A stretch of 64,000 nt of DNA from Rhizomys pruinosus (GCA_009823505.1 VZQC01007984.1:1866463-1930462), one strand, 5' to 3'; shown: positions 36,466-47,752, numbered from the stretch's first letter. Notes: generated by a model not told the origin, from the sequence alone. Numbers and translations are program-made.

Positions 36466-37399
36466 CTCCTCTCAAATCCTTCAGAATGTTGCACAAAATT
36501 GAGAATTATTTGAAATGATATAGAATCAGAAGGAACTAGAAACTCCAAAATTCTGAGGGGAACCCTAAAACATCAATTTTCCCAGTTATACTACATATTA
36601 AAATTATAGCAGTGAAAATGATTTAATATTGGTATGAAGATCTAAATTTGAGAAAGAAATGAAATAGGGTCATGGTCACTCCCATGCAGAGACAAACTTT
36701 TATTTTCTGCTAGTACTAATTATATTTAAATGAAGTGAATGACAAAGTATTCAAATCTACAATATGATGTAACCTGAAATTATTCTCAGGGAAATTCCCA
36801 AAATTATTTCTACTGAGCATAATATAGAAAAAAAGATTTTCACAATGTTCCACTTTCACAAGAACCACTCAACTGGGGATACCTCATCAATTCTAGTCTA
36901 CCTGGGACATTTGCTACACTGCCTCCTTCTCTTCACATTTCTGGGTTCTTTTGCTCCAGACAGGTGACCAGGACTCATTTACTGTAATGCATGCCTCTAA
37001 GAAGGAGATTCATTAGAAAGTACCTGGGTATGTTTTAAAGCACTGTGCTCAATAGATAAACCAAAAATAAAAATAGGGGAATCTTCAAATGTTTTCCTCA
37101 ATTATAATGTTCTCCTCATTGTGACATGAGTGAAAACTTAGTTAAAATACACAAGATTCAACTTTTTTGTTTTGGTAAAGTAGAAACAGGCCTAGCATAC
37201 CCACATAACAGAAAAATATAGTTTGATTATAAAGAAAACAATATGTACACCTTATTTTTAGTGAGTAACTTTGCTATGGACAGTTCATAGAGGAAGTACT
37301 ATTAACAAAGCACTGTCAAAGAATTATTATATTCTTATATCTAAGAGATAAAATTACTTTAAATTATCAAACACTCCTCTGTAAGTTCATGACTCATCA
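36466..37399. other. No recognised feature
   Basis: AT-rich single-copy-looking DNA. Confidence 0.35.
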
Positions 37400-37895
37400 T
37401 GGCATTGTGGCTTTCTATGGTATTTTCTACTGTTTGTATCCAGCTTTGTTCTGATATCTATGTCTACTCAGTCCATTAGATTTGTGGTTTCGGTCATCTT
37501 CAGCGTTCCTCTGTTTGGCTTTTCCCTGTCCATTGATGATACTGGAGTACTGAAACCTCTCTGTATTAGAGTGTTTAAGATAATCTGTATCTGTATGTCT
37601 TGTACTATATATTTTATGAAATTGGGTGCATGTGTATTTTTTGTTGTGTATATATTTTGAACTGTTCTATCCACTTGATGAATTCTTTCCTTGCTGAGTC
37701 TGAAGTTACCTACTTTATCCCCACCAGCAGTGAATGAGCTTTGCCCTTTCCAGGCATTTTGCCAGCATTCGCTATCATTTGCTCTCATGACCTTAGCCAT
37801 TCTGACAGTGGTAAGATGAAGTCTTCAAGTAGTTTTGATATTCATTTCCCTAATTACTCAGGAACTTCAACACTTTTGACTGTTTCTTACATATG
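37400..37895 (-). mobile_element. Old L1 fragment with internal deletion
   Basis: On the minus strand the right part (about 37720-37880) matches the ORF2 C-terminal region ('ccaccagcagtgaatgagct', then 'gccattctgacagtggtaag'). The left part (about 37400-37700) resembles the endonuclease-adjacent part of ORF2. The order and the gap indicate a deleted, old L1. Confidence 0.6.
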
Positions 37896-38339
37896 TATTT
37901 TATTTACATCATTACCAACCTTCTTTATTTCCCCAACCACTCCCCAATACTCTCAACTGTCCCTTCCCAGTTCCTCACCTCTGATTATTGTTTACATATT
38001 TATTCATATATACGAATCTTGAATTCTGCAATAAATTTATCCTAAAATTAGGAAAGGAGCAATAGCCCCCTCTAGTGGTGAAAGCATTGCAGATGGCAGG
38101 ATGAATTCAGGTCCAAGCAGATGAAAGATCTCTATCTACAAGGAAACACTTAGTTCATTGAATGAATTCAGTACCAAACGCTGATGTCTGCTAAAAGGTA
38201 TTTTCTGATTCAATCATATCTAAAGTAATTCCCTATGTGACTAATTCGAACAAACTCCCTAGAGATGCCGGGGCCCCAGGTCTAAGTGTCACTCTGTTGG
38301 ATAAAAGGTAGAACAGATGGCTTAAGACCGTAAGATCAG
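37896..38339. other. No recognised feature
   Basis: Nothing supported here. Confidence 0.35.
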
Positions 38340-39420
38340 GAGAGCACCACCCAAGCTGGAAGTAGCACTGTGCAGTGGGAAGGACAATGTAAGAGGGGAG
38401 GGCAGAGGGGGAGCTTAGAGTTTGCCCTAACCATAGGTTTGGCCACCAAACCTCAGCCTGGGATGGGAAGTGGGGGGAGGGGCCACGCTGATGGTCTCCT
38501 GTGCCCGGCTGTCCTAGGTGTAACCACAATGCCTGTGGGCCAGCGAGGCTTGCAGGGACAGAGGTGCTTGCAGGGACAGCTAGGCCTGTGGGACCCTGAG
38601 GCTGCGAGGATGGGGAGTCCTATGGGAAGTCTCAGGGGCTCTGAGGCTATTTAGGCCTCCAGGATGGCAAGGCCTCCAGTCCTGAGGCTTGCTGGGTCCC
38701 CAGCACAAAAGGGGGCAGTGCTAGTTGCCTCATTGCCACCCTCCTGCACCACAGGTGAAAAATGGAGTTGAGTCGTGTGCAGCTGATTAAGATGCAGCAG
38801 CATTTCCTACTCCAGAACCTTCTGCAGACAGGAGACAGCACCATCTCCACCTACACTCACCTGAACTGCTTGTCAATGTGGTCTGGCCAAGAGGTAGCAG
38901 GCGGTGAAGAAGTGCAGTGCTGGAACCATGGCTGAGGAAAGCACTGCCCAAGTGGAAGTAGGTCTGTGTGCAGGGGAAAGGCAAAGTAGGACAATAAGAC
39001 TGATGGGATGATGAATCCTGTGGGAAGCTGAGGAGACATTGACATCCTTGGAATGACTAGGACTGCCAGGACAGGACAATGAGCACTGGGCCAACTTCGA
39101 GGCCTTGGAGGTTTGCGAGGCCTGAGGAAGAGTGAAACCTGTGGGGACAGCCAGGCAGGCCTGTGGGACTGTGAGTCCTGAGATGGTAGGTAATGAAGCT
39201 TGTAGTGTGGCAAGGCCTGTGGGAGGCAGTTGGGGATTGAGAGAACTGAGACTACTTGGCCTGCAGGCCTGCAGCTTACTGGCTCCATGACCAAAAATGG
39301 GGCACTGCTACCTGCCATGTCAACACCTTGAGTACCACAGATATAAAGATGATGTCCTGTGCTGCTGCTGATGGTTTAGGGGCAGCTATGACTTGGTGGG
39401 TTTCATAGGACCCAAGGAAG
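38340..39420. repeat. Diverged tandem duplication in GC-richer DNA
   Basis: Two units of about 595 bp (38340-38935 and 38936 to ~39420) can be aligned by eye. 'caagctggaagtagcactgt' pairs with 'caagtggaagtaggtctgtg'. 'ggcctgtgggac' is in both. 'ggggcagtgctagttgcc' pairs with 'ggggcactgctacctgcc'. Each unit also has internal short GGCCTG/GGAC repeats. Open frames here on both strands have no recognisable domain. I cannot name a source gene or satellite. Confidence 0.55.
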
Positions 39421-39651
39421 AGGGGCAGGAACACGATGTATCATTCCTCTAGGTTTATGATTGGAGAATTACCACACTAGGCTTCTGAGCTAACCGAATT
39501 CTTCCTTCACCACGCCCATGGTGTGCTGATGCCTAACTTGAAGTGAACAGAACAAAACTAGGACATAGCTGTCCCTGTCCTGGGCTGGTGGAAATGCCTT
39601 GTGGAGGCCCAGGTCCTGCCTGGGCAGGACTGCCTGGACCTTGGACTCCTC

Positions 39652-39805
39652 TACCTCATCTCAAGAGTGTGACCTTGAGCAAGTCAACCCTTGAGTGTCA
39701 CTTATCCTCTCTATAAACTGTACCCCCGACTTCTCCCACCTCATAGAGTTAAGAGGATTTCATGAGCTAATTGGCATTTCTCCCATAAAGTAAGCACCTA
39801 TCTGA
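39652..39805 (+). mobile_element. MIR SINE (ancient)
   Basis: The conserved MIR core is visible: 'gtgaccttgagcaagtcaac', then 'cttatcctctctataaactg', then 'cctcatagagttaagaggat' and 'catgagcta'. This is a mammalian-wide repeat older than the rodent SINEs. Confidence 0.75.
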
Positions 39806-40138
39806 GGTGACTTTCAGTATTTATACCTAATTTTGAAAGGCCATACATAGCTTTGTCATCATGAGAATTTAGTGTCCTTCAGGGGAAATGGAAGCAAAGA
39901 AAAGAGAGCAACTGGCCTGAGGGAATGGTAGGGAAGTTAGCTTTACTCAGCCTGTATGGGGAGATTGCAAATACTTGAACATGAAACCCAAAGAACTCAC
40001 TTTTACAGCTGTAAAAGTAGCTTCATTGGTGGCTTTCTAGAGTGCAAGAAGCCCTGGGTTGGGTGTCAAGCACTACATAAACTGAGGGCCTGTATTCCTA
40101 GCATATGAAAGGTGGAGAGAAGCACCAAAGTTTCACAG

Positions 40139-40354
40139 TCGGGGCTGGAGAGATGGCCTATAATTAGAGTAGTACTGTCTTGCAGAGGCCAGGTTCGATC
40201 CCAGCAACACATTGTGGCTGAGAACCACCTTTACCTCCAGTTCCGGAATCTGATGCCCCTTTTTGATCCTCCAAGATTGCATGAATGACGACAAGGTGAA
40301 ATAAATTAAAACATAAATAAAAAATTTTAAAAAAGTTTAAAAAACTGTCTAAAA
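40139..40354 (+). mobile_element. B2 SINE (gapped)
   Basis: Head ggggctggagagatggccta, box B ggttcgatccc, shortened 3' half, A-rich tail. Target duplication AAAGTTTCACAG at 40127-40138 and 40355-40366. Confidence 0.93.
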
Positions 40355-40366
40355 AAAGTTTCACAG

Positions 40367-40777
40367 CAATCTGTAGCTACATAGCAAGTTTCAGGTAGCT
40401 TGGACTACCTGAACCACACATAAAACCTTCAGGTTTAGTATGAGTACTCAGGGTGTTACTCTGAGTACTCTGGAGTGGGCAGTGTAGTAAAGCTCAAGTT
40501 GATATGTGAGAGGGGGAATTGGAGAGTCCAGTCAAGGAAAGATTTCAAGTTTAGATCAACATGCAGAACAAAAATATCATTATGAAAACCCTATGATAGG
40601 AAAACAAAGGTGCATTAGAGAGGAAACTCTATGGGGGGTGAGAATGTGAGTTTGGGGTGCAATCAGAAAGAAAGATCAATCTCAAGTACAACTGGTTCTC
40701 AAGTACAACTGGTTCTCACTTGTGCCACTACATGGGATAGGGCATACAAGCCATAGCTAAGCCATTAAAAATGGTAT
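40367..40777. other. No recognised feature
   Basis: A direct repeat of the 16-mer 'ctcaagtacaactggt' lies at about 40681 and 40697. Otherwise nothing is supported. Confidence 0.35.
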
Positions 40778-41260
40778 TGTTTTGAATATTTGGCTTTTTT
40801 TCAAATTTCTTCTCAGCATTTCATTGTCATGCTGAACCTTTACAATTCCATTTTCTTTTCTGGTTTGTATAATCTCTGATCCTTATCTCTGCTCACATGC
40901 CTTTTTTACCGTATGGCACTTATTGAATAATCTTCTTTTTTTTTTTTTTTTTTTTGTTTTTTTGAGACGGGTCTCCCTTAGTCCACTGGCCTAACTCACT
41001 CTGTAGACCAGGTGGCCTTGAACTTACAAAGATCCGCCTGCTTCTGCCTCCCGAGTTCTAGGATTAAATGCGTGCAACACCATGCCCTGCATGGTCTTCT
41101 TAACATATTGAAATCATTGGCAGTTACTTCATTGAGAATTATGCATCATTGTTCCTTGTGTAAACTATGAACAGTGTGTCATAGTTTTGTGTTCTCTCTG
41201 TTTTTCTGTCTCCATATGCACATATACTTGTGTTTAGACATTTGCAGACACACAAAGTAG
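40778..41260. repeat. Local duplication, copy 2
   Basis: Counterpart of 34780-35240. The shared text includes 'caaatttcttctcagcattt', 'cttaacatattgaaatcatt' and 'ttagacatttgcagacacac'. Confidence 0.8.
40935..41090 (-). mobile_element. B1 SINE (in duplication copy 2)
   Basis: Reverse B1 with several small gaps, inserted at the same position as the B1 at 34936-35072. Confidence 0.9.
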
Positions 41261-41394
41261 ATGCCTGTATCTGTTATAGCAGTAACAAATGAGGACTAAA
41301 AAATTAAGATGGAGAAAGTAAAAAAAAAAAATCATTTGATTTTGCTGCTGGGTGAACTTTACTGTGATGATGTTGAGCATCAAAAGATACCACA

Positions 41395-41485
41395 GTTCCC
41401 AGCACTCAGGAGGCACAGACAGGTAGAACTCTGTGAGTTCAAATTCAACAGTGACTACAGTGATTGCCTGTCTCAAAAACACCAA
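41395..41485 (+). mobile_element. B1 SINE (truncated)
   Basis: The forward B1 core 'ttcccagcactcaggaggca' to 'gattgcctgtctcaaaaaca' lacks both the first ~30 bases and part of the centre. Its tail runs straight into the trinucleotide repeat. Confidence 0.75.
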
Positions 41486-41579
41486 TTACTACTACTACTA
41501 CTACTACGTACTACTAATAATACTGCTGCTGCTGCTGCTGCTTGCTGCTGCTACTACTACTATACCAATAATAATAATT
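41486..41579. repeat. Compound trinucleotide microsatellite
   Basis: (TAC)n, then (TAA/TAC), then (TGC)n, then (TAC)n and (AAT)n. It begins at the tail of the B1. Confidence 0.93.
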
Positions 41580-41765
41580 AAGTTGTCCTAGGATTTGTTA
41601 TGTGTTATGATTACCATAATAATGCCTGTGTCAGATCTTACTCTCCATAGAGAATTCTGGTATCTGTTTTCCTCAATGCAGATGTACACATACATACATA
41701 AATAATAGAAGAGGAAGGAGGAAATTTGTAGTGCATCTATTAATAAATGGATAAAAATATATAAG

Positions 41766-41910
41766 ACAGGTGAGGTGGTGCATGCCTTTAATCCTTGAAC
41801 TTGGGAGGGAGAAGCAGGTGGATCTTCGTGAGTTCAAGGCCAGCCTGGTCTACAGAGTGAGTTCCAGGACAGCTGGGGATACAGGGAGACCCTGTCTTGA
41901 AAAGACCAAA
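41766..41910 (+). mobile_element. B1 SINE
   Basis: Forward B1 from 'gacaggtgaggtggtgcatg' to 'accctgtcttgaaaagacca', followed by an AT repeat. Confidence 0.92.
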
Positions 41911-42368
41911 TATATATATGAATATTGTAAGACTTTACAAAACCTTGCAGGCATGTTCCTAACTGAAATGTGAACATGATAAAAAATATTCACATGCCTT
42001 TAATGCCAGCAGTTTGGAGTGATCACCATGCAAACTAGAATAGGGCTCATTAAGGGTAATATAGAATATTGGGCCAGGAATGTAGAGAAGATGGTTAGTC
42101 AGTGAAGTGGTCCAGGTGCCTAGGAGGAATTCTCATATGATCAGTTTATTTGTCTGAAAATAATCTTTTCAGTAATGAAGGAAAACAACTTAAGATTTAT
42201 TTAACATTGAAGGCTCTTTTGAAGATTTCTTGGCTATAACTTCTAACATGGGTATAATGTCTACCTGTTTCTAAAATAACCAGTTTTGAGTGATGGCATG
42301 CCTTGTAAATAGTAATAATGCTGCATAACATTTAACATGACATTTGTAGTGACTTATTAAGGAAATTT
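41911..42368. other. No recognised feature
   Basis: Nothing supported here. Confidence 0.35.
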
Positions 42369-42513
42369 ATTTTTTTTTGGTCTTTTCGAGACAGGGTCTC
42401 CTTGTAGCCCCAACTGTCCTGGAACTCACTCTGTAGACCAAGCTGGCCTGAACTCACAAAGATCCGCTTGCCTCTGCCTCCCAAGTGCTAGGATTGAAGG
42501 CGTGCGCCACCAC
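42369..42513 (-). mobile_element. B1 SINE abutting L1 'E'
   Basis: Reverse B1 lacking its first ~8 bases; L1 ORF1 sequence starts at the next base. Confidence 0.9.
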
Positions 42514-43310
42514 TTACTTGAGGTTTTTAGTCGTTCTGTGTTATCTTCCAGTTCTAATATTCTTTGTTCTGCTTCCTTCATTCTACTTCTGAGGCTTTTT
42601 CCATTCCTTTCCTCTTGATTGGATGACTGTATGATTTCCTTTTTCATTTTGTCTTGTGATTTATTTAGTATTTTCACTTCCTTTTGGACCTTCTCAATCT
42701 CTTCCTGTAGCTCTTTGCTTCACTGGTTGGTTTCCTTATCTTTTTCAGCATGGGATCTTTTCAGTGTTTCCACTTCCTTCTGGAGTTTGTCATTCTCTCT
42801 CTCTCTGTAGGTCATTCTTGAGTTTTTCATTCTCTTTTCTTAGTTCTCTGACTTGCTCTTTATAGTCTTTGATTTCTTTAATTATGTTCACAATTGTACT
42901 TCTAATATCTGTGTCCTGGGCCATCCCCAGGGGGATCCCACTGTAGGAATCTCCCACAGTGTTGGCAGAGCTTGGTGTTGAATTATCCTGCACTTTTCCC
43001 CTGTTGTCCCTTCGTCCTGTCCCTGGCATGTTGGTTTCTCTTTGCCTGTATTCCAATGTGAATCCCAAATTCTTCTTCACTGTGCTGAAGTCTTTCTTTG
43101 CTTGCCTCCTTCAGATGCCTTCATTGTTTGTTTGATTGGTTTGTTATTCTCCTTTTCTCCTTGCTTATGGAATGTTGACTTGTCTAAGTTTTAGGCTTTC
43201 TATTGGAAGTCTAACTCACTCTTCCCTTTCTGTTCTGATGTTTCTCCAAAGAATCCACTTGGACACTCCTGTGCTTCAGGTGATCCTGTGAAATCCCCCT
43301 GAATATAACA
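42514..43310 (-). mobile_element. L1 'E' fragment: 5' UTR and ORF1 N-terminal part only
   Basis: Minus strand. The ORF1 start is taken at 43080 (MKKNLGF). The first 97 codons (43080-42790) end in a coiled-coil stretch (RELRKENEKLKNDLQ). The frame shifts, and 42677-42514 continues with SLRSRMKEAEQRILELEDN, the end of the coiled coil. 43081-43310 is 5' UTR-like. No RRM, ORF2 or 3' UTR follows: the element stops at the B1. Losing the 3' end is opposite to the usual L1 truncation. The frame is open enough to suggest a fairly young copy, but it is non-functional. Confidence 0.82.
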
Positions 43311-43442
43311 TTTATAATAAAGCCATTCACATGTGCCATTTTCTTGAGATTTTATATGCTTAATTTTAGAATTTCTTTTATAAGACTTTACTTTGTGTTT
43401 CCATTTCAGGGTCACAATTTGACATTTTTTTTGTGCTTGTCC

Positions 43443-43800
43443 GTGTGTGTGTGTGTGTGCCCATGTGTGATATGTACCTGTTTCTGTGCACATACATGGG
43501 ACAAAGGTTGAGTGCATTTATCTGTGTCTGTGTGTGGAGGCCTGGGCTTTGCTTTGTTTATCCACTTCCTATGTTTATCCACTTTAATAATTTTTTGAGC
43601 CAACATCTCCCCCTGAATCTAGAGCTCACTGATTTGCTGCAGTAGCTGGCACAAGGCGTGTTCTTGCCCATTCCTCTCCAGTGCTAGAATTAGAAGCAGG
43701 CCAGACAACTCAGCTTTTTATGTAACTGCAGGGGATACAAACTCAGGTACTCAAGTTTGAGCAGTGAGCTCTACACTGAGCCATCTCTCTAGCACCTGCA
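43443..43800. mobile_element. Old rodent interspersed repeat, family A, with GT tract
   Basis: A (GT)n run at 43443-43460 is followed by sequence collinear with 59285-59606. Landmarks are 'gaatctagagctcactgatt', 'ccagtgctagaattagaagc' and 'tgagccatctctctagcacc'. Confidence 0.5.
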
Positions 43801-44194
43801 ACTTGACATTTTGAGTGCTAGATATTATTTCCAATTTTTATTAGTTATGAAAATTGGGCTCCATGTAATAATATACCAGGAAATAAACAGTAACTTAAGT
43901 GAATTTTAAGAAGAGCATTCATCAGTGAGTCTTCAGAGCAGTAGTCTGTCAATGGTGGCATGCTCAGTGTGGCTTCAGCAGCTCTAGGGCATCTTTCTTC
44001 ACTATTGTCTTCAAAGCACTGTCCAGCCCATTGTTGCATGGCTGCAATCTGTCTGCTGCTTGGGCACTAAGATCACAATTGTCTTTTATCAAATACAGGG
44101 ATTATGTAAGCTTGTAGTAAGAATGACTAAAGAACACAATTCAATGTCTCTCTCTTAATCAGAAAGCTAAATATCTTGCAAATATTCCCCACCA
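43801..44194. other. No recognised feature
   Basis: Nothing supported here. Confidence 0.35.
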
Positions 44195-45092
44195 AATTTC
44201 CCACCTTTTGCAGAATAGAGTGGATAAAAACCTACAGAGTGGGGGAAAAATGTTTACCAGCTGTAGAGCTGATAGAGTGTTAATACCTAGGATAAACAAA
44301 AAAAATCTAACAATAAGTACAAAGTAAACATAAAACAAATAATTTAAGGTCGGAATAAAAGGGTTATGAGCTCTGGCTGCTCTGGCAGAGGAGATGCATT
44401 AGATTTCCAGTACCCACGTGGTGGCACTGAACTACACAGGTGCACTTACATGCAGACAATACATTCATATACAAAAATCAAAATTAAAAGAATAACAAAT
44501 AAAGTATTGAAAAATTAAGATAAGGAACTAATCAAAGAATTCTGAAAAGATGAAATAAAAATGGATGAGAATTAAAAAAATATTTAACATTTTTAGACAT
44601 TGGAGAAATGAAAATGAAAACTTCTTTGAGAGTTTGTCCTCCCCCAGTCAGCTTGGCTAAGATCCAAAATGCAAACACATGCAAGTGCTGACAAGGATGT
44701 GGGGAAAAGGGAACACTTGTTCACTGCTGGCAGAAGTACACACTGATGCCCCACTATGGAAATCAGTGTGGGATTTCCTCAGAAAGCTAGAAATAAATTT
44801 CCCATATGATCCAGCCATGCCACTCTTGAGCATAATCCCAAACGAGTCTGAATTCTACTATAGAGATACCTGTTCATCGATATTGATCTCTGCCCTCTAG
44901 CCAGAAAATGGAAACAACCTACATGACCATCAGTTGATGAACGGATAATGAAAGTATCACACATTTACACAATGGAATATCATTCAACCCTAATAAAAAT
45001 GAAATTGTGGGATATGCAGGTAAGTGGATGGAACTAGAAACAATCTTAAGTGAAGTGACCAAGACCAGAAAGACAAATACTGTCTCTTAGTT
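44195..45092 (+). mobile_element. Old L1 fragment, ORF2 3' part
   Basis: Plus-strand ORF2 C-terminal region: 'acctacagagtgggggaaaa', 'ggatgtggggaaaagggaac', 'cccatatgatccagccatgc', 'acaatggaatatcattcaac' and 'ggtaagtggatggaactaga'. Diverged from L1 'A', probably an older (Lx-like) family. Interrupted by a B2 at 44350-44505. Confidence 0.8.
44350..44505 (+). mobile_element. B2 SINE (partial)
   Basis: 'ggttatgagctctggctgct', 'ccagtacccacgtggtggca', 'acatgcagacaatacattca' and an A-rich tail. The head and part of the centre are lost. Confidence 0.75.
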
Positions 45093-45149
45093 GTTCCTGG
45101 CTTTCAGTATTTAAAGTGGTGTGTTTGGACTGGAAAAGCTTCACTTTTT

Positions 45150-45301
45150 GTTTTTGCTCCATTTATGACAAGGTCTCCTTGTAACCCCAGCTGGTCTGAA
45201 ACTTGCTATGTAGATCAGGCTGGACTTGATCCCACAGACATCCCCCTGCTTCTGCCTCTCAAGTGCTAGGATTAAAAACATGAGCAACATCACATCTGGC
45301 T
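45150..45301 (-). mobile_element. B1 SINE (old)
   Basis: Reverse B1: 'caaggtctccttgtaacccc', then 'tctcaagtgctaggattaaa'; strongly diverged. Confidence 0.8.
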
Positions 45302-46298
45302 AAACTTCACTTTTCAAAACAATTCTTACCAGTTAAAATGTACTTTTATCCCTTTGGTTTTCAAATGTAAAACAGGATTTCTCTAGGTTTGATGTTACAT
45401 TCTTGTTTTGAGCATTTGTAAGAGTAGAAATGAGAAGAGGGTAACCTAATGAAATCATATGAAAAGGGAAAAAAATCTGAAAAAAAATTCTGTCAAAACC
45501 TTCCTTGCAGTGTATTGTCCTGGAAGAAATATTGATATTTTATTATGTTTACCTAGAGATAAGAGACTTTCCCCTCATCATTGTGTACCAAACCCTTTAA
45601 TGACCCAATTTGGCAACTGGACAGATGCCAGTGAATTTTGGGATAAGAAAAGTGAATGGTTGTCTACTGCGAATACAGGGCAAATAAGTGAAAGTATGGA
45701 CTGAGTTGACCAGAAACATCCATGTAAACAGAGAAGACATTTTAGTCTTTAAGGATAGTTGTCTAACAGCATAGATTAGCCACCCAAACATACATAGGGG
45801 ATTAGGTAATGACACCAGGTTTTAGACTGTTGAATTCTAATGTAAAGACCCTGGCTATGATTCAGGTCTGAGCAAATGCATGCTATGGAGGTGTAAGGGG
45901 TGGATTTTGTTCTAAAAATATGAACTGAAATGAAGTAATTGTGGTAATCATTCCATAATGCATACCTAAATTATCATGCTTTTTTACTTTGAATATATAT
46001 GAGTTTCCTTTTTTCAATTATACCTTCTTAATGCTAGGGAAGAAAAGGAAATTCGAAGGGAGGAAAGCATGATATGAAAGGATCCCTGTTGGGGAGCATT
46101 CTTCCCTTCCCATCTTTTGCTTTCATCTCTGGTATGAGAAACAAAAACAAAATGGGAAGGGGAATAATGCTCTGAGATAATATTTTCTTCCTTTTTACCT
46201 TATCTTATTAGATAAAATGTATCTCTGTCAATCTCTTTATGAAGAAATTAAGTAGCACTCACAATGTCTAACAATATACTATTGGAAAGAGACATTTG
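45302..46298. other. No recognised gene; one open frame of unclear status
   Basis: An 81-codon open frame at 45459-45704 (+) contains a Trp-rich end (FGNWTDASEFWDKKSEWL). An acceptor-like 'ccttccttgcag' ends at 45510. I do not recognise the peptide, see no splice donor, and cannot tell it from chance. Nothing else is supported. Confidence 0.3.
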
Positions 46299-46492
46299 GG
46301 GCTGGGAAGATTTAAGGGAATGTACTGTTCTTTCAGAGGATCTGAGTTTGGTTCCAACACTCATGTTGAGGGCTCCTAACTGACTGTAACTCTGGGTCCA
46401 GAGGCCTCCAGCCTCTAAGGGGCACTAGACACAAATATACAAACATTCCCTCCCTAAACATACAAAATTAAAAATAAATTTTAAAAAGCAAT
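46299..46492 (+). mobile_element. B2/B3-like SINE (old)
   Basis: Head ggggctgggaagatttaagg, degraded box B, 'ggtccagaggcctccagcct' and an A-rich tail. Confidence 0.65.
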
Positions 46493-46854
46493 TTTAGCTA
46501 AATGTAGAAATGTGTTCTATGAAACTATAACATAGTTTTCTCTTTCATGAACGTATTATGTCCATTTGTTTTCAAGGATTAGGTGCCTGTTGTAGATCTG
46601 GTATTGTGTTCTGGGCATAGTGAAATAGTAGAGGGATGTATTTAACAGGGGGCTCTGTATTACTTGCTAAAATGTGAAAGTCAAGTGGTCCTGGATTCTG
46701 TGAACTCTCACTTGTGTAGCTCTTCTCTGCAAAGTTTCCCTCTGACCAGATGCACTACTCCTAAGCCAAGGCAATGTGTCATCAGTGTTTCCTCTCTCAG
46801 AAAGCACCTTGCACCTAATCCCAATGAGGAGGGATAGCATGTGTGTTTCAGTTT

Positions 46855-47000
46855 GCTTCTTTTTTTGCTATGATAGAGCATTCTCACCAAAAACAATGTG
46901 GTGAGGAAAGAGTTTATTTCATCTTATAATTTATACATTATCCTTGGAGGAAGGAAGGCAGGAAATAACTAACATGATTATTAAAGAAACAATGTCATTC
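46855..47000 (+). mobile_element. Old rodent interspersed repeat, family B (5' piece)
   Basis: 'tttgctatgatagagcattc' and 'gaggaaagagtttatttcat' match the start of the longer copy at 55385-55795 and a repeat widespread in rodents. I do not remember its name with certainty. Confidence 0.55.
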
Positions 47001-47296
47001 CTAGCCCTGAAGGTAGGGTGCCATCCACATGTGAGAACATTTGAGCAACTCTTCAGTATGCGAAGAAAGAGAACATGCCTAATTTACCATATATAAAAGA
47101 AAAGTTCCCTTTGAACAGAACCCCAGAATAAACCTTGTCGGGTGGAGAGGCAGGCAAGAGAGTGCAGGTGGGCAGAGATCAGGGGCCAGTTAGCAGGGTA
47201 ATTACTTTTCTCACCAAGATGTGTGCACATGCAGCAACTGTGTACAGACAGCTCAGACAGAGCCAACTCTGGCTTGGTGAAGAGGAAGCAAGGCAA

Positions 47297-47737
47297 TGAT
47301 GCCTTCAATTCTGTCCAGTAGAAATAAAGCACCTCTAGCTCGTCCTTCTCAAAGCAGTTTATTCAGGTACATTACAGCATTTTTACTTCCTCTTTTTCTT
47401 CCCTTTTTCTTCTTCTTCCCCCAAGAACAGAAAATCTCCTCTATTTATCTCGCTCCCACTCCACCTTCTCTGCCCATGTTGCGTGGCCTCAGTCTATTGG
47501 TATCATCTGGCCTGATCTTGCATCCAGGGTGCACCTGCGCAGCTCGAACGGTGGACGTGGCTTTACTTTGAGGTAGGAGGGAATCAGGTGTTAGTCATAA
47601 GACTTGGGTGTTAGTCATAAGACTCAGGTGTTAGTCATAAGACTTGGGTGTTAGTCATAAGACTCAGGTGTTAGTCATAAGACTTGGCTAAAGTCCCGGG
47701 CGCCATCTTGGGACTGTCACCACACCCGCTCTCCACA
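47297..47737 (-). repeat. 3' LTR of the provirus (441 bp)
   Basis: In provirus sense it starts TG (47737) and ends CA (47297). U3 holds five 20-bp repeats (47587-47686) and a YY1-type AAGATGGCG (47701-47709). A TATA-like AGATAAATAG lies at 47441-47450 and a poly(A) signal AATAAA at 47358-47363. Confidence 0.93.
47587..47686 (-). promoter_or_regulatory. U3 tandem repeat, five 20-bp units
   Basis: Each unit contains TTAGTCA on the + strand (TGACTAA on the provirus strand), close to an AP-1 site. Units alternate between ends cttg and ctca, so the higher-order period is 40 bp. The 5' LTR has only two units (50040-50079). An enhancer role is inferred from position. Confidence 0.75.
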
Positions 47738-47752
47738 TCTCCCCCTTCTTTA
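47738..47752 (-). promoter_or_regulatory. Polypurine tract
   Basis: On the provirus strand TAAAGAAGGGGGAGA lies directly before the TG of the 3' LTR. This is the plus-strand priming site of retroviruses. Confidence 0.9.

Noticed and set aside
38857..39318. 153-codon Pro/Ser-rich open frame on the minus strand
   Set aside because: It lies in the diverged GC-rich tandem duplication and is not preserved in the other unit, so coding is unsupported.
41486..41579. CRISPR-like or satellite array
   Set aside because: Plain trinucleotide microsatellite without spacers; CRISPR is not expected in a mammal.
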